Assembly (NCBI GenBank): GCA_963818925.1
Contig: CAWFTN010000001.1
Span: forward strand, 806,001-870,000
Direction of reading: 5' to 3'
DNA: 64,000 nucleotides
From: JAMXLG01 sp963818925
GTDB lineage: Bacteria > Vulcanimicrobiota > Vulcanimicrobiia > Vulcanimicrobiales > Vulcanimicrobiaceae
The notes under the pieces are model-generated. The model was not told the DNA's origin. It searched no databases and saw only the letters and a program-made list of their open reading frames with translations. Position 1 is the stretch's first letter. Each line of letters starts with the position of its first letter. Both the position numbers and the translations under genes were made by a program. This document shows positions 17,762 through 26,357 of the stretch, one piece after another.

Positions 17762-19163
17762 GTGCAGTTTCTGTTCGACGATTTTGTGCTCGACCTGGAA
17801 CGGCGAGAGCTCACACGAGGCTCCCGTCCGGTTGACGTAGGTCCGGTGATAGCGGCGGCGAGCAGCGGCTGATCCGAACGATCGCGCGAAAAGGTTTTCG
17901 CTTCGTCGGAGACGTGGCCGAAAGCCGGCTTGTCGAATCACACGCAAGTAGTGCGTCGGCGTTGCCTTTTCCAAACAAGCCGTCCATCGCCGTCTTGCCA
18001 TTCCAAAATCTGAGCGGCGATCCCGAACAAGAGTACTTTGCGGACGGCGTGGTCGAGGACATCATCTCGGCACTGTCGCGGATTCGCTGGTTATTTGTGA
18101 TCGCGCGCAACTCGACTTTCACGTATAAAGCTCGCGCGGTTGACGTCAAGCAAGTGGGACGCGAACTCGGCGTGCGATATGTGTTGGAAGGCAGCATGCG
18201 AAGGGCTAAGGATCGCGTCCGTATCACCGGGCAACTGATAGACGCGACGACCGCGACGCATATTTGGGCGGAACGTTTTGAACGCTCGAAGATGTCTTCG
18301 AGCTTCAGGATCAAGTAGCAAGCAGCGTCGTGGGTGCCATCGCGCCGCAACTGGAGACGGCCGAGATCGAGCGCGCGAAGCGCATGCCGACGACGAACCT
18401 AAGTGCCTACGATTGCTATCTGCGCGGAATTGCGGGACTGCACGAGGGAAGCAAGAGCGCGAACGATGCGGCGCTCGAGCGGTTTCGGAAGGCGATCGAG
18501 CTGGATCCGGATTTTGCATCGGCATATGCAATGGCGGCGTGGTGTATTTTTTGGCGTAAGGCTAATGGGTGGTTGACCGATCGCTCTACGGAGATCGCTG
18601 AAGGCGTTCGCTTAGCGCACCTCGCGGTCGACCTCGGGAAGGACGATCCAGTCGCGCTTACCAGAGGCGGTCACGCACTCGCGCATCTTACCGGAGATCT
18701 CGCCGGCGGCATTGCGCTCGTCGATCGTGCACTGGTTCTCAATCCTAACCTCGCCTCTGCTTGGTTCTTGGGCGGTTTCTTGCGAGCGGTGAACGGAGAT
18801 AACGAGCGCGCGATCGAGGACTTCTCACGCGCTATGCGTTTAAGCCCGTTGGATCACGAAATGTACCGCATGCCGGCCGGCATGGCGATGATCAACCTTT
18901 TCGCAGGGCGCTTCGACGAGGCCTTAGCGTGGGCCGAAAAAGCATTCAGGGATTCGCCGAGTTTCCTTATGGTCGCTGCCGTAATCACGGCAAGCCACGC
19001 GCTTGCCGGCCGGCAAGAAGAAGCACGGCAATCTCTTCAAACGCTGCACGATCTTGACCCCGGTCTTCGCGTGTCTTCGGTCAGAGAGTGGCTCAATATC
19101 CACAGCGCCGAGAATCTTGCGATGATTGAAAACGGCTTGCGAAGAGCTGGACTGCCGGACTGA
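17762..19163 (+). pseudogene. broken winged-helix/TPR regulator (CadC/adenylate-cyclase-like family)
   Basis: From a GTG the sequence reads QFLFDDFVLDLERRELTRG, the start of a CadC-type winged helix. Most of that domain is then missing. QRLIRTIARKGFRFVGDV (its end) resumes in another frame and continues into KPSIAVLPFQNLSGDPEQEY and the typical GVRYVLEGSMRR region. At about 18280 a second shift moves from ERFERS to EDVFELQDQVASSVVGAIA, after which about 280 codons of TPR-like repeats run intact to the stop. Deletion plus frameshifts make it non-functional. It lies tightly between two inverted repeats (21 and 11 bases away). Confidence 0.8.
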
Positions 19164-19174
19164 CCTCAGCGCCT

Positions 19175-19241
19175 TTGGACGAATAACCACGCGAAAATCA
19201 ACGCAAATTCAACGCATACCCAAAGTCTTGCGTGCGGTGCG
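19175..19241 (+). repeat. right copy of the ~67-bp imperfect inverted repeat
   Basis: It begins TTGGACG and includes CCACGCGAAAATCAAC and CAAAGTCTTGCGTG. It is the inverted counterpart of 17673-17740. It begins 11 bases after the broken regulator ends and ends 27 bases before the next start codon, so it may also act as a promoter or operator region for the SDR gene at 19269. Confidence 0.6.
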
Positions 19242-19268
19242 CCTGTACGATGACAGCGGAGGGAAGCT

Positions 19269-20024
19269 ATGAAGATCGTTGTCATCGGCGGCACCGGGCT
19301 GATCGGCTCGAAGACCGTCTCCATTTTACGCAACCAGGGACACGACGTCGTCGCCGCTTCGCCGAACACCGGCGTGAACAGTATCACGGGCGAGGGGTTG
19401 AAAGAAGCGCTGACCGGTGCGCAGGTCGTGGTCGACGTCACGAATTCGCCCTCGTTTGACGATCAGGCAGCGCTGCAATTTTTCGAGACCTCCGGGCGCA
19501 ATATTCTTGCGGCGGAGGCAGCCGCCCACGTCGGGCATCACGTCGGGTTATCCATCGTCGGCGTCGACCGCAATCCCGACATCGGTTATTTTCAAGCGAA
19601 GCTCGCGCAAGAAAAACTAATCGAGAACTCGGGAATCCCGTATACGATCATCCGCTCGACTCAGCTTCTTGAATTTCTTCGCTCGATCGCGGATTCAAGC
19701 ACGAGTGGAAACATCGTCTCCATCTCGAGGGGACTCTTCCAACCGATCGCCGCGGATGATGTTGCGGCCATCGTTGCTGATGTCGCCCTTGCGCCGCCGC
19801 GAAACGGCATCCTCGAAATAGGCGGCCCTGAACGCGCGCCGTTTAACGAAATCGTCGCTCGATATCTGAAGGCAATCGGCGACCGGCGTGAAGTGAAGAG
19901 CGATCCTGATGCTCTGTACTTCGGCGGCAAGGTCGATGGACGTTCGCTCGTGCCGTTAGGTGACGCACGGCTCGGCAAGATCGGTTTAGACGAATGGCTA
20001 CGCCGCTCGAAAGTAACAGCGTGA
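19269..20024 (+). CDS. NmrA-like/atypical SDR NAD(P)-binding protein
   Basis: 251 residues beginning MKIVVIGGTGLIGSKTV, the glycine-rich dinucleotide-binding motif, with GGAGGGAAG before the ATG. Later features are GLSIVGVDRNPDIGYFQAK and PYTIIRSTQLLEFL, typical of the NmrA/NDUFA9-like group, which often act as redox sensors or reductases on unknown substrates. Regulators of this winged-helix/TPR kind often neighbour such genes, and here the neighbour is broken. Confidence 0.85.
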   Translation: MKIVVIGGTGLIGSKTVSILRNQGHDVVAASPNTGVNSITGEGLKEALTGAQVVVDVTNSPSFDDQAALQFFETSGRNILAAEAAAHVGHHVGLSIVGVDRNPDIGYFQAKLAQEKLIENSGIPYTIIRSTQLLEFLRSIADSSTSGNIVSISRGLFQPIAADDVAAIVADVALAPPRNGILEIGGPERAPFNEIVARYLKAIGDRREVKSDPDALYFGGKVDGRSLVPLGDARLGKIGLDEWLRRSKVTA

Positions 20025-20118
20025 CGTCTATCAGCACGCGCTCCCGAACGCTCCCGGCAAAAGCATAGACACATATGCGCTTAGGATGAGACGACGTTGA
20101 CGACGACGATTGCGGAGT

Positions 20119-20157
20119 GGCGGTCCTTCGACTTCGCTTCGCTGCGCTCAGGATGAC
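20119..20157 (+). repeat. interspersed repeat, long form
   Basis: GGTCCTTCGACTTCGC..TGCGCTCAGGATGACA. The long form carries an extra TTCGCTTCGCTGCG segment compared with the short copies. It lies directly after the SDR gene, at the end of the flavoprotein remnant. Confidence 0.85.
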
Positions 20158-20667
20158 ACTGCGGACGTGTCGCGCAGGATGTGCGTTGCGGCGTTTCTTC
20201 CGTTGATTGCGATGACGCTGCCGCCCGGGTGCGTGCACGCGCCGCATAGATATACACCCTGCATGGGCGTCTTGTAGGGTAACCGATTGCTCCACATGTA
20301 TTGCGGGCGGCAATCGCCTTGGAAAATGTGTCCGCCGGTTAAGCCGACTTCGGCCTCGATATCGGGCGGTCCCATGACTTGCGCGTCGATCACGACGTCG
20401 GGAAAGTTGGAGCAAAAGCGTCCGATCGAGGCGAACGCAATCTCTTTGGCGTGCTCACGGTGGCCGTCCCACGTGCCTTGCGCGAACGCGTACGGCACGT
20501 ACTGCACGAACGCGCTCATCGTTTGCGTTCCGGCGGGTGCGACACTGTCGTCGAAGACGCTTTGGAAGTACATCTCGGCCCAGAGCCGGTTCGCCAGACG
20601 TCCCGCCTTCGCTGGGGATTTATTGCGCTCGTTGCAAACGTCACCATCTGCTTCGCTGCCGCGCTTC
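20148..20667 (-). pseudogene. C-terminal part of a phytoene-desaturase-like flavoprotein
   Basis: The minus strand reads LANRLWAEMYFQSVFDDSVA, then MSAFVQYVPYAFAQGTWDGH and GGHIFQGDCRPQYMWSNRLP, ending LCGACTHPGGSVIAINGRNAA. This is the C-terminal third of the FAD amine-oxidase/phytoene desaturase superfamily (PYROXD2-like group). No FAD-binding N-terminus precedes it; an in-frame stop lies at about 20668. A matching N-terminal scrap is found at 24798-24932 on the same strand. Confidence 0.75.
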
Positions 20668-20696
20668 TAATGCCGCAGCGCGTTACTCAGGTAACG

Positions 20697-20724
20697 CGTC
20701 CTTCGACAAGCTCAGGATGACACG
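20697..20724 (+). repeat. interspersed repeat, short form
   Basis: CGTCCTTCGACAAGCTCAGG followed by ATGACACG, between the flavoprotein remnant and the broken uvsE gene. Confidence 0.85.
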
Positions 20725-20796
20725 GCGAGGATCTCAGAAGTTTCCGCATAAGGGCCGCTATGATGACGCGCCGCGCCTTTTTAGCCGCTTCAAGCC

Positions 20797-21686
20797 GCCG
20801 AGCAAACGCTGCTTGCACTAGACCCTGAATCGCGTTTGGAAAAATTGCGAACGTTGTACGAAGAGAACGCGCGCCGATTCGAAGGCGGTCTAAAGTACTG
20901 CGACGCGCACGACATCCGAATGTACCACCTTCCTACCGGGCTATTTCCGTTCATGGACCACGAGGCCGGGGCGCCATTGATGCGCCGACGCGCTCTGCGC
21001 GACACGTTGAAGCGAATAGGTGCGTTCGCGAAAGATCGAAGCATCCGGCTTGTTTGTCACCCGGATCAATTTGTTGTCTTGAATTCGGAGCGCGCTGAGG
21101 TCGTAGAGAACAGCATTCGCTTGCTCTCAGCTCAGGCGACGATTCTTGGTTTGTTAGGTTTGCCGGAAACGCCGTGCGCAGCCATTACGTTGCATGGCGG
21201 CAAAGGCGGCCGCGAAGAAGAATTAATGCAACGCATTAACGGGCTTACATCATCGATTCGAAACCGGCTCGTGCTCGAGAACGATGAACGAGCGTATGGA
21301 GCGGAACAAATTCTGCGCATATGCCGCGCGACCGGTGTGCCTATGGTCTTCGACGCCCATCATCACCTGGTGAAAGAACGTTTGGACTCGTACGATGATC
21401 CGTCGATTGAGTACTACACGGCGCAATCGGCAAAGACGTGGAAGCCCAAGAGTTTCAGATCGTTCATATCTCGAATGGCGCCGAGTCGCTTCACGACGTG
21501 CGGCATAGGATCAGCATCCAAAGCATACCCGAGGCGTTTGCGGCTGTTCGGTTCATTGAAGTCGAAGCGAAGGGAAAAGAAGCTGCGCTTTTCGCGTTGC
21601 GCGTCGCGACGGGGTATCGCTACCTCGTGGGAGATGGGCCTGCCAGATTCGCAACGGCCTTCGCTCGAAAATCAAAAATGCGCTGA
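20797..21686 (+). pseudogene. uvsE: UV damage endonuclease UvsE, frameshifted
   Basis: Coding sequence starts without a normal ATG after an in-frame TAG. It contains EGGLKYCDAHDIRMYHLPT, RLVCHPDQFVVLNSERAEVV, AITLHGGKGG and VFDAHHHLVKERLDS, the metal-binding signatures of UvsE (TIM-barrel UV dimer endonuclease). Around 21440 the frame changes: TWKPK is followed in the next frame by EFQIVHISNGAESLHDVRH and FIEVEAKGKEAALFAL, the family's end. The N-terminal part is missing. The 3' end overlaps the convergent epimerase gene. It sits beside a light-sensing regulator, as expected for a photoprotection gene. Confidence 0.8.
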
Positions 21687-23065
21687 AGGTCGGATCGCAC
21701 GAGCGGCAGTGCGAGATTTCCGAGCGGATACAACGGCAGCGCGTAGAGCACGCGGTCGCGCATAAGCACCCCGCCGTTCGTTGGTTCGAAGTCGTGGCGA
21801 TGGTGCCACAGCGCATACGGGCCATGCAGTTGCACGTCGTCGAACCGATATGGCGGCTCCCAATGCGAAATCATCGTTTTCCAGCGAAACGGCACGCCGT
21901 GCAAACGCAGCGTATATTCCATGATAGTGCCGCGCTTCAGCACGCCCGAAGTCGAACGAATCGCAAAATGAAGCGCAGGCGGCGTGATCGCTTGTAAGTT
22001 GCCTGCTTCGGCGAAAAACGGGAAGACGGTTTCAATCGGAACCGAAAACTGTTGTGACGTTTCGAATCGTCGCACGGACGACGGCTCGTCGGTATGTCCG
22101 AATATCGAATGAAGCGCGCACTCGAGCTGAGGATATCGCCACGCGAACCCGGTGTCTTCGGCCACCGCGGGAAGGATGAGCTGTCCGCCTAGTAACGTCG
22201 CGGCGAATTCGCCTAAGACCGCGCGCAACGCGAAGCCGGGCGCTGGGATCAGTGCGATACGACGCACGGCGAATCCCAGTGCTTGCGCGAACCGCGCATT
22301 GCTGGCATAGTCGGGTGTTACGGCGTTGATCGGGCCGTCGATGTCGGATTGCTCCAATGCGTGGATGTACAGGCGAACCAAATCATCGATGTGAATCCAC
22401 GGGACGAACTGACGGCCCGACCCGAACGGACCGCCGATGCCGAATCGGAATGGGACGGCCATCTTCTCGAGAGCGCCGCCCTCGCCAAGCACGATGCCGG
22501 TGCGCAATTGGACTGCACGAATACCATAGCGCATCGCTTCGCGTGCTTCACGTTCCCAATCGCAACAGACTCGTGCAAGAAATTCACTTCCTGGTGTGGA
22601 CCGTTCGTCCAACGGCTCGTCGCCGCGATCGCCGTAGTAGCCGGAAGCCGACGAACACGCGAAGACCTTCGGGCGTTGATCACACAGGCGCATGGACGCG
22701 ACGACGGTCGCCGTTCCCGCAATGCGCGAATTGTAGATCGCAGACTTTTTGTTTTTCGTCCAGCCTCCGGCGACGCTCTCACCGGCTAGGTGCACGACCG
22801 CGTCGCACCCGGCGAATGCGTCGGGGTTCGGCGCCGGGTCATTCGGGTTGAAGCGGCGGCGTTCTACCTCATCGGCAAACGGAAGGCGCTCGGGCTCGCG
22901 GCTTAGCGCGACGACAGAATAGCCGCGGACAAACAGCGCGGTGACCAAAGCCCGGCCCACAAATCCGCCGGCTCCCGTTACCGCGACGCGCCTAGGCCTT
23001 TCCTGTTGCTCCTTCACCGCGTCAAATGTTTGCCCAGGACATGGACTTGACAAACCCTCTTGCAT
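21620..23065 (-). CDS. TIGR01777-type epimerase fused to a SRPBCC domain
   Basis: About 481 residues. Residues about 25-320 form an NAD(P)-binding SDR epimerase (VAVTGAGGFVGRAL; active-site region SSASGYYGDRGDEPLDE). The remainder is a START/SRPBCC ligand-binding domain (FETSQQFSVPIETVFPFFAE ... RVLYALPLYPLGN). Such fusions are often found with CarH/LitR photoreceptor regulators and photolyase-like genes. The start is uncertain: ATG 23065 is given, and GTG at 23017 just before the Rossmann motif is possible. It is divergent from the CarH-like gene. Confidence 0.85.
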   Translation of the reverse strand: MQEGLSSPCPGQTFDAVKEQQERPRRVAVTGAGGFVGRALVTALFVRGYSVVALSREPERLPFADEVERRRFNPNDPAPNPDAFAGCDAVVHLAGESVAGGWTKNKKSAIYNSRIAGTATVVASMRLCDQRPKVFACSSASGYYGDRGDEPLDERSTPGSEFLARVCCDWEREAREAMRYGIRAVQLRTGIVLGEGGALEKMAVPFRFGIGGPFGSGRQFVPWIHIDDLVRLYIHALEQSDIDGPINAVTPDYASNARFAQALGFAVRRIALIPAPGFALRAVLGEFAATLLGGQLILPAVAEDTGFAWRYPQLECALHSIFGHTDEPSSVRRFETSQQFSVPIETVFPFFAEAGNLQAITPPALHFAIRSTSGVLKRGTIMEYTLRLHGVPFRWKTMISHWEPPYRFDDVQLHGPYALWHHRHDFEPTNGGVLMRDRVLYALPLYPLGNLALPLVRSDLQRIFDFRAKAVANLAGPSPTR

Positions 23066-23076
23066 CGCCGTAGGTT
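23047..23076 (+). promoter_or_regulatory. promoter of the CarH-like gene in the divergent region
   Basis: TTGACA (23047-23052), an 18-base spacer and TAGGTT (23071-23076). The TTG start codon lies nine bases after the -10, so the transcript would be almost leaderless. A CarH-type repressor usually binds such a promoter in the dark; binding here is inferred. Confidence 0.5.
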
Positions 23077-23085
23077 GAATACACG

Positions 23086-23994
23086 TTGGCAATCAAGAAT
23101 CGTTACCGCATCGCGGCCGTATCCCGCCTCACTGGCTTGCCGGCCGATACCATTCGCGCGTGGGAGCGACGCTATCGTCTGGTGGAACCGGCGCGCGACG
23201 ACGCTGGGATCAGGCTTTACAGCGAGGAAGACGTTGCGCGTCTGCAGTTTGCCGCCTCCGTGGTCGGGCTCGGACATCCGATCGGGCTTGTAGCCACTAT
23301 GACGGATGCCGAGCTCGCCGGTATACTCGCGGACCGGCGTGACGGTGATGTCGCCGACAGTAGGAGCGCGATTTCGTGCACGCTGGCCGACATGCTAAAG
23401 GCCATCCACAATTTCGACGTTGTTCGCGCCGAGTCGTTGCTGAACGCAGCGGCGCTATTTCTCTCGCCGGCGGAACTTGTCGTTGGGGTGCTCGCTCCAC
23501 TCATGCGTGCGATCGGTGACGGATGGGAATCGGGACGTCTATCGATTGCGCAGGAACATCTAACGTCGCAGCTCGTGCGCAACATCATTGCAAATCTGAC
23601 GCGCTTGAGCACCGTAACGAAGAAGGAAACCATACTTTTAGCTACGCCGCCGGGCGAGGCTCATGAGTTCGGCGTCCTTTTTGCTGCCTGCTTAGCCTCA
23701 CTTGCGGGCATAAAGCCGCTGATTTTGGGAAGCAGTGTTCCCGTGCCCGAACTTGTCCGCACGGCGCGCCGCGCAACGCCCAGCGTTGTCGTCATATCCG
23801 CGCTTCGTGACGCACAAGACATCGATATGGCAGCGTATTGCGGGCGCTTAGCGGCAAAGCTCCCGCCAGCATGCGCGATTTGGGTAGGCGGGCATCGCGC
23901 CCACCGACGCGCGATCGCCGCTCATGAAAATAAACGGCTGCAATTTATTCCGTCGCTGGAACACTTCGAAAAACAGGTCGCGTTGTTGAACTGA
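23086..23994 (+). CDS. CarH-type B12-dependent photoreceptor repressor (MerR family)
   Basis: 302 residues. Residues 5-75 are a MerR DNA-binding domain (YRIAAVSRLTGLPADTIRAW). A four-helix-bundle domain follows with the CarH signature W-x9-EH (Trp147, Glu157-His158). The cobalamin domain carries E-x-H-x-x-G in GEAHEFG (Glu191, His193, Gly196), where His193 would ligate cobalt. Established CarH proteins bind DNA as adenosylcobalamin tetramers in the dark and release it in light. The nearby epimerase-SRPBCC fusion, uvsE remnant and desaturase remnants fit a photoprotection regulon. The start is TTG. Confidence 0.88.
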   Translation: MAIKNRYRIAAVSRLTGLPADTIRAWERRYRLVEPARDDAGIRLYSEEDVARLQFAASVVGLGHPIGLVATMTDAELAGILADRRDGDVADSRSAISCTLADMLKAIHNFDVVRAESLLNAAALFLSPAELVVGVLAPLMRAIGDGWESGRLSIAQEHLTSQLVRNIIANLTRLSTVTKKETILLATPPGEAHEFGVLFAACLASLAGIKPLILGSSVPVPELVRTARRATPSVVVISALRDAQDIDMAAYCGRLAAKLPPACAIWVGGHRAHRRAIAAHENKRLQFIPSLEHFEKQVALLN

Positions 23995-24056
23995 GCTTAC
24001 AGCGCGGTGCAGCCGGGTAACATCCCAGCGAACTATCATCTCTACAGGAGGATTCA

Positions 24057-24680
24057 ATGGGTGACGAAGTTCACGGTCTTCAAACATACGTCAGCGATAT
24101 GCTCGCACTCGAGCGCCATGTGCGCATGCCGTTCGAAACGCAATCGAAGGACGATGATTTCCAAAACTACACAGGCGCCGGCGACATTGTAACGCGGCTG
24201 CTGCAACTGTCCGACCGGCACATCGCCGCGCTCGGCGATTCGTTGAGCGCGCTCGGCGGACACGAAGCTTCTCCGGTGAAGAGCGCAGTCGCAGATTTCG
24301 AAGGCGCGGTCGCGGGCGCAATCGACAAGATGCGGAAAACCAAAGTTTCCAAGGCGCTTCGCGATGACTACACAGCGCTTGCGCTTTGCACGGCGGGCTA
24401 TACGATGCTGCAAACTACGGCGCTTGCGATGAATGACCAGTCGGTTGCCGACCTTGCGACATCACATTTGACCGACTACGCCCAATGCATCATGTCGATC
24501 GGCAACGCGTTGCCGGCCGTCGTCCTCCAAGAGTTGCGGGACACCGGGCTCTCCGTGGACGAGTCGGCGGCGGAGCCTGCACGTCAAGCCGTGGAACGAG
24601 CTTGGCGTTCGGGATCGCGCGGTGTTTCGACATCTGAAACGGGAACGATCGGCGACGTTTCTTCTAAGACTCTAGGCTAA
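24057..24680 (+). CDS. ferritin-like four-helix protein
   Basis: 207 residues after an excellent AGGAGG. The helical sequence (LQTYVSDMLALERHVRMPFE, LLQLSDRHIAALGDSLSALG, YTALALCTAGYTMLQTTAL) resembles the ferritin-like YciE/DUF892 group, with acidic and histidine residues placed for a di-iron site, although not every ligand can be assigned. The last 40 residues are polar and disordered. It probably serves in stress or oxidative protection. Confidence 0.7.
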   Translation: MGDEVHGLQTYVSDMLALERHVRMPFETQSKDDDFQNYTGAGDIVTRLLQLSDRHIAALGDSLSALGGHEASPVKSAVADFEGAVAGAIDKMRKTKVSKALRDDYTALALCTAGYTMLQTTALAMNDQSVADLATSHLTDYAQCIMSIGNALPAVVLQELRDTGLSVDESAAEPARQAVERAWRSGSRGVSTSETGTIGDVSSKTLG

Positions 24681-24686
24681 CGGCAG

Positions 24687-24713
24687 GGCCGTGCGCGGAG
24701 AACGCACGGCCTT
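24687..24713 (+). terminator. hairpin terminator after the ferritin-like gene
   Basis: A perfect 9-bp stem, GGCCGTGCG (24687-24695) and CGCACGGCC (24703-24711), with a 7-base loop, begins six bases after the stop codon. It is followed by only two T, so termination may be partial. Confidence 0.6.
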
Positions 24714-24797
24714 ACAGCCGTGTCACTTCAAACTTCGCAGGGGACAAGGTGTGGCCGGTGACGAGCCGATTTCGGCTACGCGGCGTCGCGATCTTCT

Positions 24798-24932
24798 CTA
24801 CGAAAACATCGAGTGGATGATTCCAGTCAATGGAATTTCGCGAAAGCCCTGCACGTCGGCGCACGCCAAATACGTTGCGCAGGTGAGGGCGTTATGGCCG
24901 GCACCGACAACGATGACGTCCCAGCGTGCAGG
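24798..24932 (-). pseudogene. N-terminal scrap of a phytoene-desaturase-like flavoprotein
   Basis: Directly after the stop of the gene upstream, the minus strand reads ARWDVIVVGAGHNALTCATY, the FAD-binding beta-alpha-beta motif with GxGxxN of the phytoene desaturase/PYROXD2-like family. It loses similarity after about 25 residues and stops at 24798. There is no start codon. Together with 20148-20667 it probably represents the two ends of one gene. Confidence 0.7.
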
Positions 24933-25388
24933 TTAGCGGCGGCGGAAGAACCCATCGAATACGACATGCCAGGTTCGGCCGTTGTTTGTCGATGCCGTCC
25001 AGTACTCTTCGAAGCCGTTCGAAAGGCGGCGGAAGAGAACGCGGTTCTGCTCGGTGACACCGGGTTTCGGATAATCGGTGCCGGTGATGACGATTCCATC
25101 CTTCGTCATGTTGCCGCGTAAGACCAACACCGTTCCGTCGTTTTGAAAGAATGTTTGCACCCATTCTTTGCGGGTGTCGTCGTAGCCGGAGTAGCCGACG
25201 CCTTGCACCGTGTGGCCGTGCCAGTGCTCGAGTAGCGCGCATCCGTTCATCTCGGACGTCACCTCGTCCGTTCCGATTTGCTTTCCGGCTTTGTTGAAGA
25301 CGATGAAATTGCCGAGGAAGTAGTCGAACTCGCGGTGGTGCGGGGTCGCGCAAGCGCGCGAGATATGGGCGGGCGGCGGCGTCTGCAT
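24933..25388 (-). CDS. DUF1579-like protein
   Basis: 151 residues: FDYFLGNFIVFNKAG is the DUF1579-like opening (usually DFLLGTW), with EHWHGHTVQGVGYSGYDDTR and TASTNNGRTWHVVFDGFF following. No signal peptide is evident, unlike its two relatives in the window (43172-43747 and 57053-57661). The function of the family is unknown. Its stop codon touches the flavoprotein scrap. Confidence 0.65.
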   Translation of the reverse strand: MQTPPPAHISRACATPHHREFDYFLGNFIVFNKAGKQIGTDEVTSEMNGCALLEHWHGHTVQGVGYSGYDDTRKEWVQTFFQNDGTVLVLRGNMTKDGIVITGTDYPKPGVTEQNRVLFRRLSNGFEEYWTASTNNGRTWHVVFDGFFRRR

Positions 25389-25727
25389 GTTCGCTAAAGG
25401 GGCGGGTGTGGGCGCTTGTGACTCCGGAGTCCTTCGACAAGCTCAGAATGATACTACGTGACGCGGTAGATTTGGTATTCGATCTCGAGTGCGGCGGCGA
25501 GGCGTCCTTCTCCGATGAACAGGCTTTGGGTTAGCGATTGTAGCGTTCGTCGCCCAGGTCGAACTCCGGGACCACGCGGCATGTATTGATCGGACCATGT
25601 TGTTGACTTGCCGGCGCCAGCGCGTGCCGGACGCACCTTCCAGCAAAGCCGTTCGCCGGATGGTGAACCTTTCGTCGAAGGCACGGCCCCTCAATCTGCT
25701 CACGATACAACATTCCGTACTCAAGAT
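25389..25727. other. region without an intact gene
   Basis: Contains a diverged copy of the interspersed repeat (25429-25455). On the minus strand there is a codon-like tail (QSLTQSLFIGEGRLAAALEI, ending at about 25454) that could be the end of a lost gene. Nothing else is supported. Confidence 0.4.
25429..25455 (+). repeat. interspersed repeat, diverged short form
   Basis: GAGTCCTTCGACAAGCTCAG followed by AATGATAC, two changes from the usual GATGACAC. Confidence 0.75.
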
Positions 25728-26252
25728 TCATCGCACAAATCGCTTGTTCAGCATTTTTACACAAAGGTTTGGCGCAATACGGCTAAACGTACTGAGTGCC
25801 GCGCTCATGCCTGGGCGAATGTCGTACCTGTCTCTTGCGAGCGCTTCAATCGCGCGCTTCACGAGTGCCCGCACAGTCATAGCTTTCACGATGCCGACGT
25901 CCTGTGCGCGAAATTCTTCGTATAATTGCGTCTCTGTTCTCGGCGGCGCAAGCTCGAAGACGGCAACATTTGTGTCCTTTAATTGTATGCGAAGCGACTG
26001 CGAAAACGAGTGTATTGCACATTTCGATGCACAATAAACCAGTGCAATCGCTACGTTCGTTTCGATTTCACGCGTAACGTCGTCGAGATTCGCCTCGATA
26101 CCCGGCACAGTATCGACTGCCGCATCGACGCCGGCTCTCGTGCGTGCGGTGACGATAACGGTGTTGCCAAGAGCAGTGAGCTGAGCGGGAAACTCCAAGC
26201 CAATGCCCGATGTGCCGCCGGTGATCGAGACTGTATTGCCCTTTAAGTTAAT
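25728..26252 (-). pseudogene. decayed short-chain dehydrogenase (DltE-like)
   Basis: The minus strand reads NLKGNTVSITGGTSGIGLEF (cofactor motif TGGTSGIG), then a shortened middle, then VYCASKCAIHSFSQSLRIQL with the Y-x-x-x-K active site and a normal end. Compared with the family, at least two blocks (including the NAG and catalytic Ser segments) are missing. GGAGG (26263-26259) stands at ideal distance from an ATT at 26252 where family members have ATG, so the start codon also looks mutated. Confidence 0.7.
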
Positions 26253-26318
26253 GTTATGCCTCCACGGAGCACGCAGCATAGACGTGAAGGCATGGTCTGA
26301 CGTGACAACTCTTGTAGG

Positions 26319-26345
26319 TGTCACGGTGCGGCGTTCGGTGTCGTC
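26319..26345 (+). promoter_or_regulatory. ECF41-type promoter
   Basis: TGTCACG (26319-26325), exactly 16 bases, then CGTC (26342-26345). The published ECF41 target motif is TGTCACA-N16-CGTC. It lies upstream of the operon that encodes an ECF41 sigma factor, so autoregulation is likely. Confidence 0.7.
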
Positions 26346-26357
26346 CTTCTTGTAGAT

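Noticed and set aside
17417..18001. Minus-strand frame across the left inverted repeat (DGEPREIQHKIKVSAKSF)
   Set aside because: The rest of the frame is Arg-rich and antisense to a pseudogene; the repeat itself explains the conserved-looking part.
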